Shown here: positions 1 through 5,902 of the stretch, in pieces
How the letters are laid out: every line of letters begins with the position of its first letter
Position numbering within the stretch: the stretch's first letter is position 1
Origin: an uncultured Lachnospiraceae bacterium
Lineage (GTDB): Bacteria; Bacillota; Clostridia; Lachnospirales; Lachnospiraceae
Length of the DNA stretch: 9,865 nt
Assembly: GCA_949935685.1 (NCBI GenBank)
Contig: CATLGN010000037.1
Coordinates: 1-9,865 of the forward strand
Direction: 5' to 3'
Made by a program: the position numbers and the translations under genes
Notes under the pieces: generated by a model
Seen by the model: the letters and a program-made list of their open reading frames with translations, nothing else
What the model was told of the DNA's origin: nothing
The model's database searches: none

Positions 1-1
1 C

Positions 2-100
2 CATGAGGCCGGGACGGCGGTTGTGACTTTTACGGAAGATGTGTCGGATGAAACGCTGAAAAAAGCAGTTGAGGAACAGGGATACCAGGTAATCGGTTAG
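2..100 (+). CDS. C-terminal end of a heavy-metal-associated (HMA) domain protein (partial)
   Basis: The frame is open from the window edge to TAG at 98-100 and gives 32 residues. They begin HEAGTAVVTF and end GYQVIG, which is the last beta-alpha-beta stretch of an HMA (copper chaperone fold) domain. The pattern of acidic-glycine turn, VVTF strand, helix of the type DETLKKAVEEQ, then GY is typical. The metal-binding CxxC lies upstream, outside the window. In clostridia this end could be a free CopZ-like chaperone or the C-terminal HMA domain of a copper P-type ATPase, and the visible part cannot separate these. No terminator is seen directly after the stop, so the hairpin at 201-234 may serve it. 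Confidence 0.75.
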   Translation, partial: HEAGTAVVTFTEDVSDETLKKAVEEQGYQVIG

Positions 101-156
101 AAAAAATCTTCACAAATTTTTCCAGAATCCCCATATTTCTTTGTGACTTTACACGA

Positions 157-185
157 TTGACTTTTGTATGTCAGGATGATAAACT
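157..185 (+). promoter_or_regulatory. Candidate sigma-A promoter for the amt gene
   Basis: TTGACT (157-162) is followed after 17 bases by TAAACT (180-185), 5/6 and 4/6 matches to consensus. Transcription would start near 192, so the hairpin at 201-234 would sit at the very 5' end of the transcript. This is a pattern match only. Confidence 0.4.
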
Positions 186-200
186 GGCACTCATAAAAGC

Positions 201-234
201 AAAGGCGCTATGGAGCATATCCGTAGCGCCTTTT
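201..234 (+). terminator. Strong hairpin with U-run between the HMA gene and amt (terminator or attenuator)
   Basis: The arms 201-214 and 220-233 can form a 14-bp stem (core GGCGCTA/TAGCGCC, one T-G wobble) with a 5-base loop, ending in TTTT at 231-234. This is the shape of an intrinsic terminator. It may end transcription from the upstream HMA gene. Because a promoter-like sequence lies just upstream of it, it could instead act as an attenuator in the amt leader. Confidence 0.65.
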
Positions 235-273
235 GTATGTGCAGGCCTGCGCATTATGAAATGAGGAGGAAAA

Positions 274-2022
274 ATGATGACAGAAGAGATGATGCGTACC
301 GTAAGCGGTGAGATATTTGGCGTCTGGTTCCTGATCGGAGCGGCGCTGGTGTTCTGGATGCAGGCCGGTTTTGCGATGGTGGAGGCCGGTTTTACCCGGG
401 CGAAAAATACGGGCAATATACTGATGAAAAATCTGATGGATTTTTGTATCGGTACCGTGGTGTTTATTTTGATCGGATTCGGGCTTTTGCTCGGTGAAGA
501 TATGATGGGACTGATCGGCAGTCCCGGGCTGGACATTTTTACCGATTATGCGGGATTTGACTGGTCCAATTTTGTATTTAATCTGGTGTTCTGTGCGACG
601 ACGGCAACGATCGTTTCCGGCGCCATGGCGGAACGGACAAAGTTTTTATCGTATTGTATTTATTCGGCGGTTATTTCAGCGGTGATCTATCCCATTGAAG
701 CGCACTGGATTTGGGGCGGCGGCTGGCTGTCGCAGATGGGATTTCACGATTTTGCCGGTTCCTGTGCAATCCATATGGTCGGCGGCATTTCCGCGCTGAT
801 CGGAGCGGCGATTCTCGGGCCGCGTATCGGAAAATTCGGAAAAGACAAGGACGGAAGGATTACGAAGGTCAATGCCTTTCCGGGACACAATCTTCCGCTC
901 GGATGTCTTGGCGTATTTATTCTGTGGCTTGGCTGGTATGGTTTTAACGGTGCGGCTGCGACCAGTGTCGCACAGCTTGCTTCCATTACGCTGACGACGA
1001 CGGTAGCGCCTGCCATTGCAACGGTGGTATGTATGATCTTTACATGGCTGCGCTATGGCAAGCCGGACGTGTCCATGTGCCTGAACGCTTCTCTGGCGGG
1101 ATTGGTTGCGATTACCGCGCCCTGTGATGTGACGGACTGTCTGGGGGCGGTTGTGATCGGAGCGGTGGCCGGTCTGCTGGTTGTATTCGGTGTCTGGTTT
1201 TTGGATTATAAGCTGCGTGTGGACGATCCGGTGGGCGCGGTGGCCGTTCACTGTCTGAACGGTATCTGGGGCACGATCGCGGTTGGGCTTTTTGCTACGA
1301 CAAGCGCACCCGGCAATGACAGTATTACGGGGCTGTTTTATGGCGGCGGCTTCCGTCAGCTCGGACTGCAGCTTCTTGGATTTGCGGCGGTAGCGGCATG
1401 GACTGCAGTGACAATTACGATCGCTTTTCTGGTAATTCGCGCGGTGGTCGGTCTGCGGGTGACGGAGGAGGAAGAGATCGTAGGGCTGGATGCCAGAGAG
1501 CATGGCCTTGCATCGGCTTACTCGGGATTCAGTATTATGGATGTCTCCAATACAATGACTATGGAAGTCAATGAAAATACGGATCTCGGAACCGATGATT
1601 ATGACAGTGCATCCGATGTACAGAGGGCGGCGGCCGTTCCGGTTGTAAATGCGGCGGATCTGTCCACGGGCATTTATAAGGTGGCCGTCATTGCAAAACT
1701 GGAGCGTTACGATTATCTGAAAAAGGCGATGAACAATCTGGGCGTAACAGGCATGACCGTGACACAGGTTATGGGCTGCGGCGTGCAGAAGGGCGCAGGC
1801 GAAATGTACCGGGGCGTGGAGATGGACGCCACACTGCTGCCCAAGGTGAAAATCGAAGTGGTTGTCAGCAAGATTCCGGTGGAAGATGTGGTGGCGGCGG
1901 CGAAAAAAGCGTTGTACACCGGCCATATCGGGGACGGCAAAATATTTGTCTACAATGTGGCAAGGGTTGTCAAGATCCGGACCGGGGAAGAAGGATATGC
2001 GGCGCTTCAGGATGTGGAATAA
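274..2022 (+). CDS. amt: Ammonium transporter (Amt/MEP/Rh family) fused to a C-terminal PII signal domain
   Basis: This is a 582-residue membrane channel for ammonium. Residues 1-~405 are the Amt domain. GAMAERTKF, the HDFAG segment, GWYGFN and both pore histidines (H167 in AIHMVGG, H326 in VAVHCLNG) are present, followed by the usual Amt tail VGLRVTEEEE...GLDAREHG. A linker of about 60 residues leads to a complete PII (GlnB/GlnK-like) domain at ~466-577, with GVTGMTVTQV, LPKVKIEVVV and the ATP-binding TGHIGDGKIFV. PII proteins normally plug Amt pores in trans, so here the regulator is tethered. In the T-loop the first tyrosine is kept (Y512), but the residue matching E. coli GlnB Y51, the uridylylation site, is M517. 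The position matching R38 is valine. AGGAGG at 264-269 serves ATG 274; ATG 277, six bases after the site, is an equally good start. It appears to be a single-gene unit. Confidence 0.96.
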   Translation: MMTEEMMRTVSGEIFGVWFLIGAALVFWMQAGFAMVEAGFTRAKNTGNILMKNLMDFCIGTVVFILIGFGLLLGEDMMGLIGSPGLDIFTDYAGFDWSNFVFNLVFCATTATIVSGAMAERTKFLSYCIYSAVISAVIYPIEAHWIWGGGWLSQMGFHDFAGSCAIHMVGGISALIGAAILGPRIGKFGKDKDGRITKVNAFPGHNLPLGCLGVFILWLGWYGFNGAAATSVAQLASITLTTTVAPAIATVVCMIFTWLRYGKPDVSMCLNASLAGLVAITAPCDVTDCLGAVVIGAVAGLLVVFGVWFLDYKLRVDDPVGAVAVHCLNGIWGTIAVGLFATTSAPGNDSITGLFYGGGFRQLGLQLLGFAAVAAWTAVTITIAFLVIRAVVGLRVTEEEEIVGLDAREHGLASAYSGFSIMDVSNTMTMEVNENTDLGTDDYDSASDVQRAAAVPVVNAADLSTGIYKVAVIAKLERYDYLKKAMNNLGVTGMTVTQVMGCGVQKGAGEMYRGVEMDATLLPKVKIEVVVSKIPVEDVVAAAKKALYTGHIGDGKIFVYNVARVVKIRTGEEGYAALQDVE

Positions 2023-2030
2023 CATGGATA

Positions 2031-2069
2031 AACGATATGGCTTTTGGGAAAGGGCCATATCGTTTTTTT
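2031..2069 (+). terminator. Intrinsic terminator after amt
   Basis: A perfect 11-bp stem (2031-2041 with 2054-2064; core ACGATATGGC/GCCATATCGT), a 12-base loop and a run of seven T at 2063-2069, starting 8 bases after the amt stop codon. Confidence 0.92.
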
Positions 2070-2082
2070 ACGATACGATCTG

Positions 2083-2111
2083 TGGCAATTTCCGGGCGGA
2101 TATGGTAAAAT
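2083..2111 (+). promoter_or_regulatory. Candidate extended -10 promoter for the Nudix operon
   Basis: TAAAAT at 2106-2111 is preceded by TG at 2103-2104, giving an extended -10 (TGnTAAAAT). The -35 position 17 bases upstream (TGGCAA, 2083-2088) is poor. It lies between the amt terminator and the first gene of the operon, where a promoter is needed. Confidence 0.4.
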
Positions 2112-2157
2112 CAGAAAAAAGGAAGAATTGTCAGAGAGAAAAGAGGGGCCGATACAT

Positions 2158-2676
2158 ATGGACTATAAATTCTGTCAGGTGTGTGGGACGGCATTGACCG
2201 GCAGGGAACTGGAACAGGAGGGCGTGGTGCCGTTTTGTACGACGTGCGATGCGTTTCGGTTTCCGCTTTATAACGTTGCGGTGAGCATGATTGTCATTGA
2301 TGAGAAAACGGGGCGGATTCTGCTTATACAGCAGTATGGCCGTCCGTTTTATATTCTGGTCGCGGGATATGTAAACCGGGGCGAGTCGGCGGAGCAGGCG
2401 GTTGTCAGGGAAATAAAAGAAGAAACGGGAATGACCGTATCCCATATGCAGTTTAACAGAACAAAATTTTTCGAACCGTCCAATACGCTGATGTGTAATT
2501 TTACCGCCTGGGTAAGAGACGGCGGGGCGTTGTGTGTCAATGATGAGGTTGATTCCTATCGGTGGTTTACGCGGGAGGAGGCCGGAAAAAACGTGAAGGA
2601 AAACAGTCTGGCGTCGGAATTTTTACATGCATATCTGGCGGAATCGACGGGTTTGGCACCACGGGGATACGAGTAA
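2158..2676 (+). CDS. Nudix hydrolase with N-terminal zinc ribbon (NudC-like architecture)
   Basis: 172 residues from ATG 2158, with AGAGGGG at 2142-2148 as ribosome binding site. The frame is open further upstream, but the zinc-ribbon start and this site favour 2158. C6-x2-C9 and C27-x2-C30 form a rubredoxin-like zinc knuckle. A perfect Nudix box follows at residues 70-92 (G70...E76...R84 E85...E88 E89...G91), which binds the divalent metal for pyrophosphate hydrolysis of a nucleoside-diphosphate-linked substrate. Zinc ribbon plus Nudix is the NADH pyrophosphatase (NudC) arrangement. However, the NudC specificity motif SQPWPFPxS is not intact, only FEPSNTLMCNF being present at the matching place, and the protein is shorter than NudC. 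The substrate is therefore open: NAD(H), another dinucleotide or a capped RNA end. It is first of three closely spaced genes; the flavoprotein gene follows after 22 bases. Confidence 0.9.
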   Translation: MDYKFCQVCGTALTGRELEQEGVVPFCTTCDAFRFPLYNVAVSMIVIDEKTGRILLIQQYGRPFYILVAGYVNRGESAEQAVVREIKEETGMTVSHMQFNRTKFFEPSNTLMCNFTAWVRDGGALCVNDEVDSYRWFTREEAGKNVKENSLASEFLHAYLAESTGLAPRGYE

Positions 2677-2698
2677 AGGTAAGAGGAGGAAAAGCGAA

Positions 2699-3325
2699 AT
2701 GAATGTATTATTGATCAATGGCAGTCCGCATGCGGCTGGCAGCACCTATACGGCTCTGCATGAAATGGAAACGGTTTTTCGGAAATATGGGATGGACACG
2801 GAAGTGGTTCATGTCGGAAATCAGATGGTCAGAGGCTGTGCGGCCTGTATGTACTGCAGGGAACATGGGCGGTGTGTATTTGATGATGCGGTAAATGAGA
2901 CGGCGCAGAAGTTTGCGGCATGTGACGGTCTGGTTGTGGGAAGTCCGGTTTATTATGCGTCTGCCAATGCGACGCTGATTGCCTTTCTGGACAGATTGTT
3001 TTACAGTACGGGATTTGACAAGACAATGAAGGTTGGGGCAGCCGTGGTGTCCGCGAGAAGGGGCGGACTGTCGGCGACATTCGACGAACTGAATAAGTAT
3101 TTTACAATCAGCGGTATGCCGGTGGCCTCCGGACAGTATTGGAACAGCATTCATGGCAACAATGCCGGGGAGGCCGTACAGGATCTGGAGGGTTTGCAGA
3201 GCATGCGGACGCTGGCAGAAAATATGGCGTTTCTGATGCGGAGCATCGCGCTCGGAAAAGAGGCGTTCGGACTGCCGGAACGAGAACCTTTACAGCGGAC
3301 CAATTTTATCCGGTCAATATCGTGA
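2699..3325 (+). CDS. Flavodoxin-fold FMN protein with CX2CX2CX5C motif (WrbA / iron-sulfur flavoprotein-like)
   Basis: 208 residues. AGGAGG at 2684-2689 sits 9 bases before ATG 2699. The N-terminus has the flavodoxin FMN phosphate loop, INGSPHAAGST (residues 6-16), and the second flavin-contact region is GSPVYYASAN (81-90). Between them are C47, C50, C53 and C59 in CX2CX2CX5C, the spacing used for the compact 4Fe-4S site in iron-sulfur flavoproteins. Many NADPH-dependent FMN reductases of this group carry the same cysteines. The C-terminal helix with GLPEREP is typical of clostridial flavodoxin-family proteins. A cytosolic electron carrier or reductase is likely; the partner is unknown. The next gene starts 7 bases after its stop, so co-transcription is expected. 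Confidence 0.88.
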   Translation: MNVLLINGSPHAAGSTYTALHEMETVFRKYGMDTEVVHVGNQMVRGCAACMYCREHGRCVFDDAVNETAQKFAACDGLVVGSPVYYASANATLIAFLDRLFYSTGFDKTMKVGAAVVSARRGGLSATFDELNKYFTISGMPVASGQYWNSIHGNNAGEAVQDLEGLQSMRTLAENMAFLMRSIALGKEAFGLPEREPLQRTNFIRSIS

Positions 3326-3332
3326 CGTCGGG

Positions 3333-4058
3333 ATGGCGGAGATGAGTAAGACAGTAAATCGGGGTTATGTTCCCGGTGATGAGCGGGAGTTTTTCGGGGA
3401 AGCGGTATGCCGGCTGCGGCAGGCGGGCAGCGATTTATACGAGTTGATGAACAGAGGGTATCCTGTCAAAGGCGCTTCTGCGTTTGTGGGGAATCATTAC
3501 CTGCTGTCAGAGAGGCAGCGGCTGGCGCTGGTGCGTGCCGTTTTCCCGGAGAGCAGCATCCGGAACCGAAAACAGAAAGAGATTACGGGCGCGCTGACAG
3601 GGCGAACCGTTCACATCGATGGGTTTAATACGGTTATTACGCTGGAAGTGGCTTTATCCGGTTCGCCGCTGCTGCGGTGTATGGATGGCTGTATCCGGGA
3701 TCTCGCGGGGCTGCGGGGAACGTATCGCCTGATTGACAAAACGACGCCGGCTATTATGCGGATCGGAGAAGCGTTGGCAGCGGCTGATGTAAGAGAGGCG
3801 GTATTTTATCTGGATGCGCCGGTCTCGAATTCCGGCCGGTTAAAGGCGCGGATATTGGAACTGCTGGAGCCGTTCCCGTTTTCCGTGCGGGCAGAAGTGA
3901 TTCATAATGTGGATGCGGTATTGGAAACGCAGGATTGCGTCATAACGGGCGACGCCATTATTCTGGACCGTTGCAGGAGCTGGTTTGCGCTGACGCGGCA
4001 GATACTGGAGACGGGAGAAGGGGATTATTCCTTTGTGGATTTGCACGATATAAAATAA
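3333..4058 (+). CDS. DUF434 / DUF5616 family protein (COG2454-like), function unknown
   Basis: 241 residues from ATG 3333; ATG 3342 is possible, as neither start has a strong ribosome binding site and translation may be coupled to the gene ending at 3325. The first ~70 residues (RGYVPGDEREFF, GYPVKGASAFVGNHY, LSERQRLALVRA) match the DUF434 pattern. The rest corresponds to the accompanying domain (DUF5616), with HIDGFNTVITLE, FYLDAPVSNSGRLK and VITGDAIILDR. The acidic residues D96, D161, D207 and D212 each follow a predicted hydrophobic strand. By eye this resembles a PIN/NYN-type nuclease fold, in which IDGxN marks the first metal ligand; that is inference. The protein has no membrane segments or signal peptide. 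It is last in the Nudix-flavoprotein operon. Confidence 0.85.
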   Translation: MAEMSKTVNRGYVPGDEREFFGEAVCRLRQAGSDLYELMNRGYPVKGASAFVGNHYLLSERQRLALVRAVFPESSIRNRKQKEITGALTGRTVHIDGFNTVITLEVALSGSPLLRCMDGCIRDLAGLRGTYRLIDKTTPAIMRIGEALAAADVREAVFYLDAPVSNSGRLKARILELLEPFPFSVRAEVIHNVDAVLETQDCVITGDAIILDRCRSWFALTRQILETGEGDYSFVDLHDIK

Positions 4059-4081
4059 ATTTGTTACGGGAAAGCGCCTGT

Positions 4082-4111
4082 TTGTGACATTTGACTTGAT
4101 AAAAGTATATT
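4082..4111 (+). promoter_or_regulatory. Candidate promoter for the coiled-coil gene
   Basis: TTGTGA (4082-4087) with an 18-base spacer to TATATT (4106-4111), 4/6 and 5/6 matches. It would give a leader of about 185 bases ahead of ATG 4302. TTGACT at 4091-4096 lacks a -10 at the right distance. Confidence 0.35.
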
Positions 4112-4142
4112 TTGTTTCGAAATATATAGCAGAGCAGGCCGA

Positions 4143-4226
4143 TGCAGGGTTTGCTTTCTGCACTGTGGGTACTGCCGGTCATGCGTCCGGCCGCTCCGAA
4201 AATTTTGCCTGGCGGAGCGGCCCGAC
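4143..4226 (+). promoter_or_regulatory. Structured leader with mutually exclusive hairpins upstream of the coiled-coil gene
   Basis: Three inverted repeats follow one another: TGCAG 4143-4147 with CTGCA 4158-4162; GCCGG 4174-4178 with CCGGC 4187-4191; and a 14-bp stem with one mismatch, 4185-4198 with 4213-4226 (core GGCCGCTCCG/CGGAGCGGCC, 14-base loop). The second and third share bases 4187-4191, so they cannot form together. No U-run follows the large stem, so it is not a standard terminator. No known riboswitch class was recognised. The 4059-4301 gap has no gene. Confidence 0.45.
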
Positions 4227-4301
4227 AGGGCGGAAAAAGGGTAAAAAATTGCCCGGGATTGCCGATACAGATAACGACGGAATATGGAAAGGAGATCGGT
4301 T

Positions 4302-5165
4302 ATGAAGATTGCAGAAAGAAACGGACTTTTTTCTGTTTCATTTGGAGCTACGGACAGCGGAAACAATATGGAGAAGACAAGTCAGCATAAAAAAGGAAAG
4401 AACCTTTCCATTTTTGCCGGAGATTTTCGGCAGGATGGTTCCGAATCGCCCGTTGAGAAAAAAAGAAGAGAGGTCCGGGAAAGGGCCACCAAGGTTTTGA
4501 TGGATCAGTTTGAAAGCGATCAGAAGTATGAGCAGGGCCTGGACGAGAGCCGTGCCCGGATCCAGGAGGCGCAAAACACGGAAAAGGAAGCGCGGGAGAA
4601 TCTGAAACAGGCGCAGGAGAAACAGGAAGCCATATCAAAAGAGGATAACCCGGACGAATATAAACGGTATTCGGAATACATCGCCAATCAGGAATCGGTT
4701 TTGCGGGAGGCGGAGAGCGCGATTATGGGAGAGAACGCTTTTATCCGCGGTGCAAAGAGGGATAAACTCGGCGAAAAATACAGTATGGTAAATGCTGCGG
4801 CAGAGGAAGAAAAGATTCTGGCTGCCGGTTCCAAAGAGATTATGGGCGCAGCCGTGCAGGAATCCATGGACCATATTCAGGAGATGTATCAGGACAATAT
4901 CGAAAAGGCACAGGAACAGAAAGAGAAGAAGGAAGAAGAGCAGGAAAAACTGGACGCACTCAAAGAAAAACGGGAGGAACAGGAGCAGCAGCTCGCAGCG
5001 GCAAAAGCCGAAGCGGCGGAGAAACAGGTGGAGACGGCCGAACAGGCGAACGAGACGATTACGGAAGGCTCTGCGGATATTGAAAAAGAACTGCGCAGGA
5101 TACAGAAAGAGGCCGAACTGCTGGACGAGGAGATGAAAGGGCTTATCGTGGACTCGCAGCTGTAA
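4302..5165 (+). CDS. Acidic coiled-coil protein, unknown function
   Basis: 287 residues from ATG 4302, chosen because AAAGGAG at 4288-4294 lies 7 bases upstream; an in-frame ATG at 4284 has no such site. I do not recognise the family with certainty. Residues 1-45 are polar with a short motif, SIFAGDF (36-42). From about residue 50 the sequence is almost all E, K, Q, A and R in heptad-like patterns, interrupted near 112-122 (SKEDNPDEYKRY) and 140-165, then strongly helical from ~185 to 280 (runs such as EQKEKKEEEQEKL). This predicts two long coiled-coil segments. There is no signal peptide, membrane segment, cysteine or catalytic motif. It is probably a cytosolic structural or scaffold protein. 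It has its own leader and no close neighbour, with the repeat element beginning 16 bases after its stop. Confidence 0.85.
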   Translation: MKIAERNGLFSVSFGATDSGNNMEKTSQHKKGKNLSIFAGDFRQDGSESPVEKKRREVRERATKVLMDQFESDQKYEQGLDESRARIQEAQNTEKEARENLKQAQEKQEAISKEDNPDEYKRYSEYIANQESVLREAESAIMGENAFIRGAKRDKLGEKYSMVNAAAEEEKILAAGSKEIMGAAVQESMDHIQEMYQDNIEKAQEQKEKKEEEQEKLDALKEKREEQEQQLAAAKAEAAEKQVETAEQANETITEGSADIEKELRRIQKEAELLDEEMKGLIVDSQL

Positions 5166-5181
5166 GCGGGAATCGGATTGC

Positions 5182-5603
5182 GTGGACATGATACCACGAC
5201 AAACGCACGAATGAACAAATTATGAACATGGTATGCGTAAAGGATAGAAACGGAAAAAGTCCTGACAAGATTTCTTTTCGATCAGGTGCGCAGCGTTCCG
5301 GCTGTGCACCGGGCTACAGGCATAAGCGGTTCTAACCGCTGTGGCAACGGATACCGGCAGGCGTGCAACCGTCCTCTATGCGCCATCCGGGCGCAGGTCG
5401 GACTTTTCCGGACATCCGTGTCCGGAAATTGCGGGCTGCGACGCAGCGGTAAGAACCGCTAATACCCTCCGCAAGGTGTACGACCGGAGCGCTGCGCATC
5501 TGACCGAATGGTACTGTATTACAGACTTTTCCCGTCTCTATCCCGCTTAGTTTATGAAATGTCCATAGTTTGTTCATTTACGCGTTTGCCGTGGAAATTA
5601 TAA
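5182..5603. repeat. Foldback element, copy A: ~400-bp imperfect inverted repeat upstream of tRNA-Arg
   Basis: The stretch 5194-5346 is matched in inverted orientation by 5437-5594. The outer 36 bases (starting CCACGACAAACGC on the left; CCACGGCAAACGC on the reverse complement of the right) differ at six places, all transitions. Further in, blocks such as GGATAGARACGG, GAAAAAGTC/GGAAAAGTC, TCAGRTGCGCAGCG and AGCGGTTCTWACCGCT line up in order with small insertions. The 90-base centre (5347-5436) holds its own hairpins, TGCGCC/GGCGCA (5379-5395) and the perfect stem at 5405-5428. The flanks GTGGACATGATA (5182-5193) and GTGGAAATTATAA (5591-5603) are related to each other. No transposase or convincing reading frame lies inside. 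It resembles a MITE-like or foldback repeat, or a large structured RNA gene. Confidence 0.8.
5405..5428. repeat. Perfect 10-bp hairpin at the apex of the foldback element
   Basis: TTTCCGGACA (5405-5414) and TGTCCGGAAA (5419-5428) are exact reverse complements around a 4-base TCCG loop, which as RNA is a UNCG-type tetraloop. There is no following T-run, so this is not a terminator. It sits in the central segment between the two long arms. Confidence 0.75.
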
Positions 5604-5612
5604 AAGAACCTC

Positions 5613-5641
5613 TTGACAAATGCTGGGAAAATATATAAAAT
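5613..5641 (+). promoter_or_regulatory. Promoter of tRNA-Arg
   Basis: TTGACA (5613-5618), a 17-base spacer, then TAAAAT (5636-5641): 6/6 and 5/6 consensus matches. The predicted start is near 5648, about 24 bases before the mature tRNA. The -35 box lies only about 10 bases beyond the right end of the foldback element. Confidence 0.85.
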
Positions 5642-5650
5642 AAATACTGT

Positions 5651-5667
5651 TGTAACAAGTTGTTACA
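5651..5667. promoter_or_regulatory. Perfect 17-bp palindrome at the tRNA transcription start (operator-like)
   Basis: TGTAACAA-G-TTGTTACA is an exact palindrome with a one-base centre. ACTG at 5646-5649 and CAGT at 5670-5673 extend the symmetry imperfectly. It lies between the -10 box and the tRNA 5' end, where a bound repressor would block initiation. It could alternatively be a hairpin in the 5' leader removed by RNase P. Confidence 0.5.
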
Positions 5668-5671
5668 GTCA

Positions 5672-5745
5672 GTGCGTTTAGCTCAGCTGGATAGAGCGTT
5701 TGGCTACGGACCAAAAGGTCGGGGGTTCGAATCCTCTAACGCACG
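5672..5745 (+). tRNA. tRNA-Arg (anticodon ACG)
   Basis: A 74-base cloverleaf can be drawn. The acceptor stem is GTGCGTT/AACGCAC with discriminator G at 5745, the D-stem is GCTC/GAGC, and the anticodon stem is TTTGG/CCAAA with loop CTACGGA. The T-arm is GGGGG-TTCGAAT-CCTCT with two G-U pairs. The anticodon ACG reads CGN arginine codons after A-to-I editing. The 3' CCA is not encoded, so it would be added after processing. The gene has its own promoter and terminator and stands alone. Confidence 0.96.
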
Positions 5746-5757
5746 GGATGATTGATT

Positions 5758-5790
5758 AACGGAAACATCATACGGATGTTTCCGTTATTT
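5758..5790 (+). terminator. Terminator after tRNA-Arg
   Basis: A perfect 12-bp stem (5758-5769 with 5775-5786; AACGGAAACATC/GATGTTTCCGTT) with loop ATACG, followed by a T-rich tail TATTTATTT, 12 bases after the tRNA. Confidence 0.88.
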
Positions 5791-5902
5791 ATTTGGCGAA
5801 AGGCGTGTTATGGAAGGCGTTTCGGTTATTTGCGACGGTGTAAATAATTTCAAAGCCATTACACGGCGTTGCTAATCCGAACAGTAGGAAACTTTCCTGA
5901 CA

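Noticed and set aside
676..2058. Long minus-strand open frame (460 codons) opposite amt
   Set aside because: It is the antisense shadow of a very well supported gene. Its composition is low-complexity and basic, rich in H, R and Q, with no family motif.
4100..4123. SigD (flagellar) promoter: TAAA followed by TCGAAAT
   Set aside because: The -10 matches CCGATAT at only 5 of 7 positions and the 13-base spacer is shorter than usual; no motility gene is nearby.
4118..4226. Cyclic-di-GMP (GEMM) riboswitch in the coiled-coil gene leader
   Set aside because: A GCAAACC-like string occurs only on the opposite strand, and the rest of the GEMM consensus is absent on both strands.
4635..5189. 184-codon minus-strand frame opposite the coiled-coil gene
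   Set aside because: The leucine/phenylalanine-rich sequence is what the complement of E/K/Q-rich coiled-coil codons gives; no independent support.
5341..5550. Short open frames on both strands inside the foldback element
   Set aside because: They lie in the structured centre and arms, lack ribosome binding sites, and the inverted arms explain the sequence better.
5838..5873. GTGTAA...TTACAC inverted repeat downstream of the tRNA
   Set aside because: It has six-base arms with a 15-base loop in AT-rich DNA and no T-run or promoter context; expected by chance.
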